Origin: Brevipalpus yothersi
Lineage: Eukaryota > Arthropoda > Arachnida > Trombidiformes > Tenuipalpidae
Direction of reading: 5' to 3'
NCBI GenBank assembly: GCA_003956705.1
Contig: QZCP01000019.1
Span: forward strand, 73,573 to 137,572
DNA: 64,000 nucleotides
The notes beneath the pieces were generated by a model. The model did no database searches, had not been told where the DNA came from, and saw only the letters and a program-made list of their open reading frames with translations. The translations under genes and the position numbers were made by a program. This document shows, piece after piece, positions 47,400 to 60,045 of this stretch; positions within the stretch are counted from its first letter, which is position 1, and the number at the start of each line of letters is the position of its first letter.

Positions 47400-47830
47400 G
47401 TGTCGAGTATTCATCTCAATCGATGATAAACACAGATTGTAGCTATGAAATGGCTTCAGCAATGCTTCAAAAACAAGCAAGCTATTCAGTAAGTAGCGAT
47501 CACCTGTTGAACATGGATCTATGTACGAGAGCTCACTTTCAAAAGAGCTTCCGTACTTTTTTGCTCGCTCTAAGCCCATTTTTCTACCTAATCTGATTTC
47601 GATTCAGTGATCACATTTGTTTACAGGATGACTCCAACCCATAATTTGGGTGATGGATCGAAGAACAACTGCTTGCGAAAAATTGAGTCTGATACTTCTT
47701 ATGAACTTCACTGTGAGAGTCCTCAGTGGACACTTTCGAAAGCTTTGTCACGCAGGCAGAAACCATAATAGCTCAAAGGCGACTGGATTGACCATGACTT
47801 CTCACAATATTGAGATAATGAGGACAAACC
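47400..47830. repeat. Flank repeat F, copy 3
   Basis: Close match to 38000-38460: ACAAGCAAGCTATTCAGTAAGTAGC, AAGAGCTTCCGTAC, TTTTGCTCGCTCTAAGCCC, GAGTCTGATACTT. A 155-codon frame starts inside it at about 47650, but the frame is not conserved in the other copies, so I do not call a gene. Confidence 0.65.
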
Positions 47831-50800
47831 CTGTCAAATTGCCCTTTTATTCCGTTTGTCTTGACAATTTTGGTGCTATCCACTATGTTGTGGTTAGGTC
47901 GTATTGTAACATTTATGATACCAGCTCCACCAAAACAACGTTTGAGATTGCTTGTTTGACCTCAGGAAGAACTCTGATCAATGAAATTCCGCGCAAAACA
48001 TATCAAGACTGGTTAGTCATAATCAATATCTCACAATATTGTCAGTCAGATTTTGGGATGAGGATGAAATCAGGAGTTTCAATAGCAACATTTCTCATCG
48101 TTCCATTGAGCTTGTAAACTACTCAAGCAGCACCATCATTGATATTAAAGTCCATTTGAGCTGATTTCCCATTCATCAATACATATGCACATTCAAAAAT
48201 GTATGAACATTCCATCTAAATTAAAAGAAAATAATCCAGATCCTATTAGAAGTGATCACATCAACATTCAATTAGGCTAATTCCCTTTTTTTCGCTCATA
48301 ATAAGCTAGGCTGTTGATCAGTACTGTACGTTCAGAACATATTGTCTGGCTGGTTGATGTAAAAAGTGAATCATGAGAATGTATTCACCTTTTTTATGAT
48401 AAAACATTGTCAATGGTGACTGCTGGTGAGTGGGTATCTTGGATTTGTTTGAATTCATCCACATTTCTCGGCTCAATGAAACAAACTTGACCATTTTTTC
48501 TTGGGATTGATAGCGGTTTCTCGTGGCTCCGGGAATCCAGTGTTTTCAAAGTTCATGGTTTGGTCTTCATGGTAGAAGCCAAGCAGGCTGCCTCCTCGCG
48601 AAAATCATGCTCACCGATTCTCCCAAGGGTAAAACATAGGCATTCATGGATGATCGAAAGTCGACAAAAGAGAGCATCTCAGAGAGGAACTGTCAGAATC
48701 TTGCGAAACCACTCTATATGCCAGGAATAGCCTATAGTAACATGATTCGCATATTTTACTTCCACTTGCATGCGGTAAACAAAGAAGAAAGAGGGTGAGA
48801 CATAGAAGAGAAATCTGCTGGATACTGATTCCTTCAGCATAGACAAAAATATCTATAAGAGCCTTATGATTCTCTATAATCGTTTTTCATGGTTTTTTCA
48901 GGAACGTCTCCGAGCTATCGAGAGGAAGGAACCAAAAAAATTGGACAATCATGGTGAAAAAAGCCTCGTGAAATAGTCAATCAGTCAATTTTATCTCCGG
49001 AGAATAGTTGTATCCAGAGTCTTCACTCATATTTCGTAATCCTAACTCATTTAAAATCATCTAAACGGTCTTGAAGAAATGTGGAAACTATAAATGAGCT
49101 ATACCTGTCAGTAGATATTGTCATGAACTATTTTGCTATACTCTTCACCTGCTGATTGAAGCATATTTCTATAGTGTCATGCAGCCTTTTTTTAATAGAA
49201 AGGTCAAACAAGGAAGCCATTTCTCGCTCTGATCGTATCATCGTTGTGCAGAAGCTCTGAGGTCTCACGCAGGTTCCATTATCATCCTTTTGAGCAGAGG
49301 TTTTGTGGTTCTTGAAGACTGGAGAGCGCTTTTGAAATAGCAGGTCAATCATTTCCACACAATTTTAGCTATAGATGGGAGTAAAGAAGTTGAATAATCA
49401 ACCTTACAGGACTCTATCCTGCTCTCAATATCACCGTCAAACTAGGAGATTTTAAATGAATTTGCTCCCCAATCAAGAGTCAGGCAGAGAGTTGTCGATG
49501 CTAATATGACTTTTCAATGCCTTAATCAATTTGATCATGTTAGACCGTCAACAGCTCCAATCGAGTATCCAAAGAAATCAAACTAATTTGAGGAGTCTCA
49601 AAAAACTATAGGGCTCAAAAAATAGTATCATCCATCAAAAACGAGTTATTGTTGGCTTAAAAAACTGTTCCTCAGATGTTGAATGACATTGAGATATATC
49701 TACAGTTAGTAGAATATACTGACTCATTTCATTAACCTGAGCTCATCTGGGCCCATCAATGGAGTACACTTTTCGTAAAATAATTCCAATTCATTATGTG
49801 CATGATAAATCGAAAAAAAACATATCGTGAAGAATCGAGTTTGATACCTCCTTTACGATTTAATGTAAAAACCTCAAAGGAAAACTTTCAGAACTTCCAC
49901 AACACGTAACAACTCTTGTGTGACTTGATTGATGATAGCTTCTCACAAAATTAGATACCTGGTAACATGAATCACTTCTACTTGTTAGCAGTGAGAAGTG
50001 AAAAAAGTTTATCAAGAATTCTTAGTGATAGCAAGACGGAGCTACATGTTACTGTACGAGTAACAGCCCCGAAATAATTCAATTATACCTCCAAGAAAAT
50101 TTGATCAGTCTAGATGACGGGTACAGTAATATGATTTGAATTCACCTGATTGGTTTGTATGAATTTAATTTGAATAAATTGCATTGAGGTAAGATATATG
50201 AATCTTGATCAGTTGAAACAAGCGATGCTCATCAACAAATTACTTCATAAATGGGCGAAGAATTCTTAAAATATTTTGTGAGAAATGAAGTAAAGAGGTT
50301 CTCAAAGCTTAAGGTCAACATTCTCAGATTTTGGAAGGTATTGTCAATTAAAATTCCGTTTCATTTATTCTACCATCGAATTCGATTCACTTAGAAACCC
50401 CTTCAAAACCATTGGATCAGTTCCACCAATTGCATAATCAGCAAGAGCGAGTCTGACCCACACTCTTGAGATGGTTTTTCACAAATGATATAGCCTCGAT
50501 GAAAAATAGGTCATATATGATGAGCAGATGTTGTGATTCAGTGCAATTATTATCATTAAATCACGCAATTACATAACTGTTCGTTCAATTTGATTTACTT
50601 GAGCCGAAATCTATTCAACTCCAGATGAGGCTTATCGATGGACAAGATTTTCATAAAATCAAACCATGATCAGATAATTCATGAGATTACCTCCAGTTGC
50701 ATTTTGTCTTCGGATGGATATTTTGATTTACCCTGTAGTATCAGGATCAGTAGCTGCTTCCTGTCGTCAACTAATCTCTCCTTAGTATGAATTTGTCAAT

Positions 50801-52019
50801 ATCCTCCATTGAAGATGGCATTAATAGATCAGGATATCGTGGAAATGTTTCAGAAATCATGAGAGGATTTGCTTATCTTTTCCTATACATGGAAGAGAAA
50901 TAGGATTTGGAATATATAAGATGTCAGAAAGATCCACTTGATGCGTGAGAATCAAAATGGAGGAAACCAATGGAATTTCCTCTATTTCATGCAGAAAGTC
51001 TTTAGTTCCTCATTCATTCAAGGCACCATGAGTGGAACATTCAAGGTTTCCTACAGTGCAAGGACAATTTATGACTCAAATGATTCTCATTCCCTCAAAA
51101 CTTCTACTTATCGACGGTTATCAAATAAAACCTTCAGCTTGCAAAATTTATTATGTTATATTCAATGCTTTTGACTTTTCTTCGATATCCTCTTTTCCAT
51201 CTAACAACAATTTGCTTCTACATTTGGGATAACAATATCTCATTCATGACTGACTTTTAATTTACAGGCTCACAATGTAGCTTCATTATTTGACTATTTT
51301 CGCTCTTAACCAGATTTGAACCCGAATCTCTCATTCCATTTTTCTTGTGTGTTCTTATCCATCTCTCCAATTATCGAGTGAATTATGATTCATAAATATC
51401 AGACTTGATTCTCGCTCTGTATCATGAATATGAATATTTTACAACAGCTAATCTAACATTCAAGTGATGAGAGGAATTCTTTGATTTACTGGAGAAGAGA
51501 TGATTCCTTCCAATTCAGGAAGAAATCATGAAAATGGGGTGTAAGATCTGCTTGAAATAACCTGAAACCTTGCTCCAGCTCTATCATTTCCTATAAGTTC
51601 ATTTAGGGGCCTGCCAGTCACTAGGTGAGTTAGATCAGTCGTTAGATCGGTTGTACCATTTGTCTTTTCTCCACCTGGTATCCTGACCATTTCAGTCTAA
51701 TATTTGGTCTCAATGAAAATCATTCCAACAACAATCCTTAAAGCTTGACATTGAGTTGGAATTATTCAATCAAATATATCTCGATGCTGGACACCCTTCA
51801 AGATGGTAGATCAAACTTTCAATTCATCCTATTTTTCTGAATTATTCAAAAATTGGTTGCCTGAAAGCATTCAATGAATGACTCGATTATCTCACGAATC
51901 ATGAAAGATTTTCGACCAGCTTTTGGTTAGAACAGGAATCAGGTTTTTCAGAAAACAAAATTCAAAAATCATTTGCTTGGGACCACTTAAAATCTTTACA
52001 TAAAAAAATATAACGAGAG
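47831..52019. other. Intergenic; traces of IR unit flanks
   Basis: No intact gene. 49800-49960 is a partial copy of repeat F. At about 50725 the string GTAGTATCAGGATCAGTAGCTGCTTCCTG matches the IR-C tail (encoding YQDRKLFP) and marks the 3' end of a receptor copy otherwise erased. 50990-51060 (CATTCATTCAAGGCACC, GAGTGGAACATTCA) matches 56040-56080, so the downstream flank was duplicated too. At about 51310 a minus-strand B-box-like GGGTTCAAATCT is seen. Confidence 0.5.
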
Positions 52020-52450
52020 AATAATCGAGAGAAATTGTAACCTTTTTTGCTGATGATGAGAGGATATATCATCAATATATTATCAGAACTCTCACACAAA
52101 AACGATGTTGTTCATTGAATTTGAGAAATGAGTTGAAATTCTTTGATGAGCGATTGAATTTATTCAATAAACGCCAATCATCTCCTGAGGATTTATCAAG
52201 ACTTTCACAATTCATTTGAAATACCTTATCATATTTTTCAGGCTCATTATCGAGCTCAAGCTCAACCCAAACAACAGTAGATGGCATCTGACTTCACCAC
52301 TATTACCATATGCTCTCAAGAGGATTCATAGCCTGTTAAATTTTGGAAATTATCTGCAGTGGGCGAGAGTGTTCACACTCTAAATGAAAAGCTTTCTTAT
52401 GACTCAAGGAGCTTTTTATTTTCAATAAAAATTCTGAGAGTTTTAATTTT
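52020..52450. repeat. Duplicated block G, copy 2
   Basis: Matches 57420-57560 best: GAAATTCTTTGATGAGCG / GAATTCTTTGATGAGTCG, CCAAT(C/T)ATCTC(C/T)(T/C)GAG, followed by GCTCATTATCGAGC / GCCTCATAACTAAGC. Non-coding as far as I can tell. Confidence 0.55.
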
Positions 52451-52639
52451 CTCTTGAGCTGTACTTTACACATGATTCTTCCAATTTGGGTCAGAAATAG
52501 TAATCACGATTAACAACAGGCTCATTCTCCGCAATTTCACGAACAATGAAAACTCTATCCGTTCCAGAATACTATCTTGATTCTAGTTCTTCGTGATATT
52601 ATCGCATAGAAATAAATATCTTTCAAACCATCATTTGTA

Positions 52640-53110
52640 TATATTCTTATGCGACCAATCAAATCAGTGGATAAATCTAGAAGAATTGAATTCTACTCTC
52701 TGAGCTCGTGTTGTAAGTAAGTATGGCGATTTATTCTCCCATTTAAATGGGGATAGATTCTAAAATCAGCTTATAGCAAATAATTGATAAGCTGGCATGT
52801 ATTGGAAAAACAGAAAACAGAAAAATTCGTTTCCGGTGATGTCAAGATATTTGTAACAAGTTTGCGGTGGATATAGATTTTTCCCTGGAAGATGATGATG
52901 GTGGCTTCACAATAATAATCACAAATAATATCCATGAAACTACTGACTGTAGTCTCATCAAGTCGAAATAGTGATGAACTTTGTGATAGCTGAAGGGAGC
53001 CACAAGCCAGATTCGAACCCGAATTCATAATTTGATCGCAAGTGTCTTAGCAATTACTCTAATTTGTAGTACATCGAAGATTTTTCATTTTTCTCTCTTG
53101 AAATCAAATT
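52640..53110 (-). repeat. Repeat R, copy 1, with minus-strand tRNA-like segment
   Basis: Near-identical over long stretches with 58730-59210 and more loosely with 62640-63010: GCGACCAATCAAAT, TTGTAAGTAAGTATGGC, TCAAGATATTTGTAACAAG, AACTACTGACTGTAGTCTCA. At 53021-53011 the minus strand has GGGTTCGAAT (B box), and 29-37 bases 5' of it AATTGCTAAGACACTTG (A-box-like), with the same spacing in the other copies. The minus strand also reads as the broken end of gene fragment X (see 62508). Confidence 0.7.
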
Positions 53111-53329
53111 CAACTTTGATTGTTACGACAGAAAGAGTCCAAAAAAACTATGATATTTTTATTGAAGGTGCTGATCAGGAAAGAGTTGATCAAGCTTCAA
53201 ATACTACGCATCTCAGGATTTACTCGAAAATGTGAATGGTAGACAAATGTGATCAAAACTCTGGGATCTTAACTTCGTTATCACATTTTTTTATTAAAAA
53301 TGCACAATTATCAATCAATGAAAGAGGAA

Positions 53330-53783
53330 ATAGAATCATTGATGAGATTTGAACGTTAACATCTGGGAGTCACCCTTGATGCCCTCAGAATGGAGAAACT
53401 ATATGTTAATTCACTAGGATACACCTTCGATTATCCACGAGACGAGGGTTCAATCCTTCGAATTGTATGGTTTCAATGGAAATGCGTATTGAAACGTTTT
53501 CTCATGAAAAAGCAACAAAACAAACATACCACTACATCAACTGCATGAGGGCCCCGAAAATGTAGTCAAGTATAAGTTGGATCTGATGAGAAGAAAAATT
53601 GAAAAGGAAGAGAGAGACTCAACCAAAAGATTGTCGTTTATATGTGAAAGTTGTGAGAAAACTTCCACTGATTCAGAGGAAGAACAATTGTGTGATCGTA
53701 AAATTGGTGAATTCGGGTGCTTATATTGTAGTGAACTGGTCGGAGAAGATTCTGATTTTCACCAAAGCCTGAATCTCGCTTAA
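53330..53783 (+). pseudogene. Unrecognised gene fragment Y, copy 1
   Basis: Pieces align with the copy at 63650-64000 at the protein level: KLYVNSLGYTFDYP (compare KLYVNCLDYTFDYP), QTYHYI (compare KTYHYI), then VVKYKLDLMRRKIEKEERDS (compare VVKCELALMRKKIETEERGS). The frame shifts twice in this copy, so it is broken. The 3' part is open to 53783 and encodes a cysteine-rich stretch (CESCEK, FGCLYCSEL) of zinc-binding type by eye. Family not recognised. Confidence 0.5.
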
Positions 53784-53899
53784 TTTTAGCCAAATTCAAT
53801 GAACAAATGGATCTGCTATACCTATACATAGAAAATACTGAGGACATAAAAATGCCAGCCGACCTCTTGAAACCAGAGCCCGCCGAAGCAAATGGATCC

Positions 53900-54190
53900 G
53901 CTATCTCAACAATAAATCAAGGTTCTTCCATCGCTGATCGGGGCAATATCATGAATAGAGAAGGAGTGAATCGCTTACCAATTTGTGCACTATTATTGCT
54001 CTCACCTCTCTCCCAGAGATTGAGCGAGAGAGAGAGAGATATTCTATATCTTTGGTCATGGTAGTTCCACTTTATATTTAATTCAGTCCCGATCATACTC
54101 GAGTTCTTGCAAGCTACCCGAAGTATGGACTTCTCTTGATTTTGAGTTGCCATCATTTCCACCAGTTCTCTCCTTTCTATCACCCATTTC
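53900..54190 (-). pseudogene. Fragment of unrecognised gene X, copy 1
   Basis: Minus-strand stretch encoding LNIKWNYHDQRYRISLSLS, which aligns with MTIRWNYDDKKYKMSISCS at about 62430-62370, with similar sequence before it (ILRVACKNSSM and LVVFKSCNLG). It lacks the other pieces of X. Beyond the shared part it runs into CT-rich simple sequence (about 54005-54030). Confidence 0.4.
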
Positions 54191-54499
54191 TACCGTTTGA
54201 AAAAAGGAAACAAACATTAATCCAATTACCATTAATCAATTGAATCTTAAAAATCTCAATTGCCTGTAAACTGATCATATAAAGTAATGATCGCAAACTC
54301 TATTCATTACCTTAATCACTGTCAACCAGTTCATTGATGATTGTGTGGCAAACTGGATGAGCCTGATTGGCGGAAATGTTGTTAAAATTAATCAAAATAA
54401 CGTTCCCCTGAGCGACAATTAAAATTAAGTTCACGCAAACAGACAAAAGGAGCAAACTTTCAGAATATGCCGGTTTGTCCGGATACATTGACACTAATG
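54191..54499. other. Intergenic, no gene
   Basis: AT-rich, no gene or repeat recognised. Confidence 0.4.
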
Positions 54500-54640
54500 C
54501 CCATGGTATTGAAAACTGTATTGCAGCTCAGCTCCAGCTCCTGTAAGCAATGAGTTTTTCGAGGATTGTTCCTACTTATATTTGGTTGTTGTTATCTTAG
54601 AAATGATTCTCTTGATATGGCATGGAAAACTGATTTGCAT
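54500..54640 (+). pseudogene. IR fragment: C-terminal end only
   Basis: CAGCTCCAGCTCCTGTAAGCAATGAGTTTTTC corresponds to the AS(L)SNEFF region before M4 of the intact receptors, followed by a readable M4-like hydrophobic stretch. The rest of the receptor is missing. Confidence 0.65.
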
Positions 54641-54774
54641 ATCGGGTGAGGATTTTCATTTGGCTCTGAGCACTCTTTTTTGCTAGAGGAGCGTATTCTT
54701 CTTCTCAAAAATCCTCAGGTTGCAATAAGAACTGAGCGTTCTACAAAATACAGAGATTATACATGTATAATTTA

Positions 54775-55590
54775 GATTGCTAGGGCATGGGGGGAAATGG
54801 TTGGATCAAAGGCTTGATAGAGCCTTTGGTTTGTGAAACTCTCATCTATCCCTTCTCGAATCTGAACTGCAGTTAGACCTTTCAGAACCATGAATCCATG
54901 AACATCAGCTGGAGTTGCTACAAATGCAGTTGAGGAGGTTGCTCGGAATGTGACTGATAGGATCTCTGGTATTCCACAACTAAACCATGATCCACTCTGC
55001 ACTGCTAGTTGTAGGCTATAAACAGATTCTGAAATCAGCTTGGGTCCTCATTGCTGGATTTTCACATAAAAACTCTTCCATGAGTGCCTGTATGATTGGA
55101 TTTCCTCTATTTGTTCTAGTCCTGGTCCTGTCAATACTATTAATAGAGCATTTTTTGGCTAATTTTTCTACGAATGAAGAACTTTATTTGCAATCTTCTG
55201 CATTGACTCATTTTTCGATGTTTTTTGACGGAGAATTTTTTGGGAGCTAGGATTCAAGCCAACGATTGGCTTCTAGAGAGTATGCTATGCTGATGAATGG
55301 TGTAGAACACAGCTTGTTTTCATCTGTTGTCTGTACAGTGCTATCAGTGCTCAAGCATCGGCTCAATCGAATCAAAATGAAGAATGTTGTTCGAAAAGGA
55401 TACAGAATAATATCTCACCTTCAGCTTTATTTACTAGTTATGAACGAGGTTTCAACTCATATTTTAAGGCTGTCATTGTAACGATGATCGTTCGCTCACT
55501 ATCATTTTGGAGAATATTGCACATACAGTATCAAGGTGAACAGATGTTCCCCATCCACTTTCCAAGATCCAAGTACGAACTCATTTTTAT
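54775..55590 (+). pseudogene. IR pseudogene with internal deletion
   Basis: S1 is recognisable from GLIEPLVCETLIYPFSNLN (compare GLTEPLVREASIYFFSKLN) with stops. The M1 region is gone. The pore and M3 are well kept (SAWVLIAGFSHK, then FPLFVLVLVLSILLIEHFL). ASREYAMLMNGVEHSLFSS matches the S2 segment SGKCAMLVNDLDRNLLLS. The stretch that should hold GYVFNKRIPK..INGYIQRSFEMGL is deleted, and the sequence resumes at NQNEECCSKRIQNNIS, M4 and a YQGEQMFP tail of the IR-C type. Not functional. Confidence 0.8.
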
Positions 55591-56190
55591 AAGAATCTAT
55601 CATGATAGATAACATTGAGAAACGCGGAAATAAAAGAACTCTTCTGAGCAGTATATTCCTCATCGAAAGTGATCAAAGTTATCAAAATACAGTAAGATAG
55701 CCATATTTTGATGTATATTTTCTCTCAGGGTTCATTTTCATGCGTTTATGATATGGGATGTCCTCAGATATGTTCTCATCCGATGTAAATCGAACTCGCC
55801 AACCAAAGACGATCCACCTTTAGTAGAGGGACCAACTTGATCGAATCAATATATTCTCTATTAGAGAGATCACGAGATAATTCCTTTTCCTCTCATTTGA
55901 CAAATGACTTACCAATAGGATCTGAACAGCTTCATATTGTAGGTTATCGGAGTTCTATTAGCGAGAATTAATAAGATGGGCAATTGATAAAGTTTCCTCT
56001 ATTTTATTGAGAACACTCTAAGTTTTTGATTGAGAAACTCATTCATCGAGAGCACCAAGAGTGGAACGTTCAGGGTTTTACACAATTTATTCAACACTTC
56101 ATCCGTGAAGGGAATTTTTGAGCACTTTCCTCTAGAGAAGAAGGGCGTGATGAAGTGTCAGGGCCTGAACCTTGCGCATCACTCAGCGGA
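55591..56190. other. 3' flank of the IR pseudogene
   Basis: Resembles the flanks after IR-C and near 50990-51100 (CATCGAGAGCACCAAGAGTGGAACGTTCA). No gene. Confidence 0.5.
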
Positions 56191-56640
56191 ATGAATTTAT
56201 ATGGGCTCCCTGGTAGAGCTGACTAGACTTCAGATCTCTCGATCCAACCTCCGATCAAGAACAATTCACTAAGGGGAACCTTCCCTATTCACCTTGGTAC
56301 AACCAAGTGACCGGTACAAACAATTAATGACGACTAAGGGTGACACACCCTACTACCAATAAATACGAAATCCAGAGCATAAGACCAATACCAATAAGGG
56401 AAGAACCACTACTTGGACAATTCCCAAATAGAGACAGAGACAGATCAACAAACCAATCTACTACCGTAAAACACTACTACAACACTAGATACTTGACAAC
56501 TCAGGGTAACTACCCTTACCAAAGACACACAATTAACATTAATCGACTGACGACTTTATTAACAAGCCGGACTGTGGACATCAGCCAACACCCGAAGTGC
56601 ATACAAATACAGTATAACCGCTTCCCACCTTGGTAATTCT
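56190..56640 (+). other. A+C-rich, T-poor island, probable inserted sequence
   Basis: Composition changes abruptly: the plus strand becomes rich in A and C with little T and G (ACCAATACCAATAAGGG, ACTACTACAACACTAG). It contains three short hairpins of one design: AGGGGAACCTTCCCT, AGGGTGACACACCCT and AGGGTAACTACCCT. CACCTTGGTA occurs near both the start (56291) and the end (56627). The frame is open for 98 codons but its composition is not protein-like. It could be part of a retroelement leader or a non-autonomous insertion; no family is recognised. Confidence 0.4.
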
Positions 56641-57399
56641 AACAGTGAATATAATGACGGGACATTCTCCTTATATACTACAATTTAGAGTTTAACACAA
56701 AGTTATCATGATCAAACTGAGAAATTATCTCAACCAGGATAGGTGAATGGACCCAATCAGGAAGACTGACAAAAGTTCGATAGGGAAAGAGACAACACTC
56801 GGAGATGATCTCCGACAAAAATGAGAGCAAATGTTGAGCAGTCGTGACTCCCTCTAACAAATGTCATAGATTCATGCTAGTTTGTTAAGAATCAAATCAT
56901 TTATGGGAAATTTCATTTGGCTAAGCCCTCGCTGCAACTATATCATCTCCTCTGAGCTCAATCCATCAGCTAAACTGGTAAGTATCGTACAGAGTGTGCT
57001 ATCTCTCTATCTGATATCCATATCTGGTTTAATGATAATTTCAGACGAAATTACCTCCACAATGATCTTCAAACCAAAACTCTGCCTCAAATTTAAAATA
57101 TCCAGCTAGATACATCTCAATATTGTACACCCCTTATGGTGATAGATTCAATCTTCGATTCATTTCAGCTGTCACCATTATTCAGAGGTTGACTGTTTAG
57201 CCATTTAATGAGTTGAGCTCATGGATCATGAGTGCTTGTTGATCAGCTCCCAATTCAAAGAGAAATCAAGTCTTAGCAAAAATATTGCCCATAGGAGTTC
57301 TATTATGCACGTCAAGAGAAATTAGAAACTTTCTCTCGTCAATCATTGAGAAATAATATTGCAAATGTATCAGCATAACTTATATTTACAAATGATCAA
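56641..57399. other. Intergenic, no gene
   Basis: Nothing recognised on either strand. The stretch resumes the ordinary AT-rich composition of the window after the A+C-rich island. Confidence 0.4.
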
Positions 57400-58080
57400 A
57401 GTTAGAAATTACATAACCGAGTACCAAAGGCAAAAAATTAGTTTGAATTCTTTGATGAGTCGTTGCAGCCATTTCATTGAGGCCAATTATCTCTCGAGAA
57501 TCTATGCATACTTCCACGACCCATTATAAACATTTCATAATTATTTGAGCCTCATAACTAAGCTAAAAATCATCTCATGGAAATGTCCCGGAGATATGAT
57601 AAAACGGCCATCACTAGCATGCCGGCAAAAAAACAATGGTCTTTCGGTTTTTAAAAACTATTTGCGATGGCGAGAGATATTCGTGCTCAAGATTAGGCAC
57701 TTTTTTATCACCCAAGGGACTATCTATCATTGATATTTCCACAGAGAAATTCTCACTTATTTGGATTTCTCACTGTGCCATATTTATCATTCGCTTCCTC
57801 CATCTCCTGTCACTTATGGTAATTACAATCACATTTACCTGTGAATTGGCATTGAAGGTTATCGATGGATCTTTTTTAGAGCGCAAATTCTTCAATTTCT
57901 GTGAGAACCATTATTTGAACCTGAAAAAATTATTTAGATTTTGATGCTTATTTTAGGTGTCACCTCTGGAGAAGGACATGATCTTGAAACTTCATCTACA
58001 GTTTTGTGGTATAACAAATGCTATTTCCTGGATTACTGACTGCTTGCAAGATAGGCTCCAAAGTTCTCTGAATGAACGTG
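57400..58080. repeat. Duplicated block G, copy 3
   Basis: Extends across the matches seen at 45650-46320 and 52020-52450. Short plus-strand frames within it (57545-57944, 57957-58157) look mildly coding-like but are not preserved in the other copies. Confidence 0.5.
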
Positions 58081-58729
58081 ATTCCAATGGAAAAATACAC
58101 GAAGTATACGGTTGGAGGTTTGATAATGACTATCAAATTCTGAATGCAATTATGTGAGATATTGGATTTCTTGGAGAAACTTGCAAAAATATTCACAATT
58201 TTCTTGTCTTCAATTCTCAATCTCTACCAAGAGAGGACGTTATCAAAGATGTGAGTTTGACAATTGAACAATCATGAACCAAATCAGCATCGATACAATT
58301 AACTCCAGTATTTGAGATCAAGCTAGATTTCTTTAAACAGCAAATCGAGGTAAGAATTGCTCTCCTCGTGATCAAATACTTAAAATGCTTGTGTGAGTAG
58401 AAAATAAAACTCATATCTAAATCGAATGATATTTTTACTAATACATGGAGAAGCTTGAAATTTGAGATTATCTGAAACACATGTTGAGTGATGAATCATA
58501 TCTTCCTTACCACTCTTGGTCTCGATTGATTTTTTAGCATGCCATGAAATAATTCAAAACCGTTTTTCATCATGTTTTAGAAAAGCACTCATCATATAGT
58601 GACTTAGAAATGTTATAATCGATACTTCAAATCCAGGAGTTACATTGACCACATGATCACAGTAAAAGATCATGAGATGTTTCAATAAACAGATATTCTC
58701 ACGTTAAAAAAATGTTTTCAAAATCATAC

Positions 58730-59210
58730 ATATTCTTGTGCGACCAATCAAATTAGTGATTGAATCTAGAACAATTGAATTTTACTCTCTGAGCTGGAGT
58801 TGTAAGTAAGTATGGCACACTATTCTCCCGTGTATATAAAGATAAACTCTAAAATCAGCTTATAGTGAATAATTACTGAGCTGGCATACTTGTCAGTTAA
58901 CGTGTAAGTTTACAGTGTATTCCTAGACAGAGAAAATCGTTTAGGTCATGTCAAGATATTTGTAACAAGTTCGAAGTAGATATGGAGTGTCCTTCAAAGT
59001 TTATTATCTATGAAACTACTGACTGTAGTCTCATCAAGTCGAAATAGTGATGAATTTTGTGATAGCTGAAGGGAGCCACAAGCCAGATTCGAAACCGAAT
59101 TCATGATTTGATCGCAAGTGTCTTAGCAATTACTCTAATTTGTAGTACATCGAAGATTTTTCAATTTTCTCTCTTGAAATTGAATTCAACTTTGATTCTT
59201 ACAGCAAAAA
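58730..59210 (-). repeat. Repeat R, copy 2
   Basis: Best match to copy 1: AACTACTGACTGTAGTCTCATCAAGTCGAAATAGTGATGAA is shared (split here for reading: a 41-base run), as is the following GCCACAAGCCAGATTCGAA with the minus-strand tRNA-like motif. About 60 bases of copy 1 are missing in the centre. Confidence 0.7.
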
Positions 59211-60045
59211 AGTGGTCAAACAAACTATGATGTTTTTTTGAACGTGTTGGTTTGGTCAGTCAGCGCAGAGTTAGGTCTTCCAATATCACGAATCCGTTGA
59301 ATAACTTATCTGAAAATGTGAATGGGAGACAACTGTGATCGAAACTTCGTGCATATTGTCCTATCACACTTTTTATTAAAAATCTATGCTGGCAAATAGA
59401 CCACACTTTTATAGGATCTCCACTCATCTCCATCAAATTCCTCCTCGATGGATGAATTCCCAAAGCATAAAAACGAGGTAGAGAGCTTGAGTATACCATT
59501 GAAATGGAGCCCGATCAATAAAAAAGTTTATCGAGCAAGCGATCCACTGTAATAGCTACTCAAAGATGATGGAGATTATTTCATCAGGACGATTAGAAAA
59601 CAGAATTTTTTAGTAGTGAGAGTTCATTTATTCGAAGTTGTTTTCACATTGTGTCCTCATAATCGCAGCATTCATCTTCTCCCAATATACAGAGTTCCAG
59701 TAGAAAATATTTATGCAATCTTGAGACCACCTGTTGGAGAGAATGAGAATACTATCCTACTTGAAACTTGAAGACGAATGAAAATATTTATTGACTAGAA
59801 GACCAGAATCGGATACAGGTGTTTGAGAACCCATGATCAAACGATTTCATCATTCTGGGGAATCTTTTCCTTAACAATATAGATCATGTACAAGATTGAA
59901 AACAGAGAAGCTCAAAATTTCGCAAACGATATTCCTGTTGGGTTATAGACACAGCACGGTTGCTACATGTTGTGAGATTGACAAGATCATTCTATCTGAG
60001 CACTTGAAAAAACTTGAAATTGTGAAATCATTCATCCTTCTTATC
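59211..60045. other. Intergenic upstream of the IR S1 fragment
   Basis: No gene. An in-frame ATG at 59896 lies upstream of the fragment at 60046, but the additional 50 residues do not match other receptors. Confidence 0.4.

Noticed and set aside
47650..48117. 155-codon plus-strand frame
   Set aside because: Lies partly in flank repeat F; the frame is not preserved in the other copies and the protein has no recognisable feature.
53420..53470. Plus-strand GGGTTCAATCC as a tRNA-like B box (also near 63790)
   Set aside because: The same bases encode part of the conserved protein stretch of fragment Y, so the match may be coincidental; not listed as a SINE.
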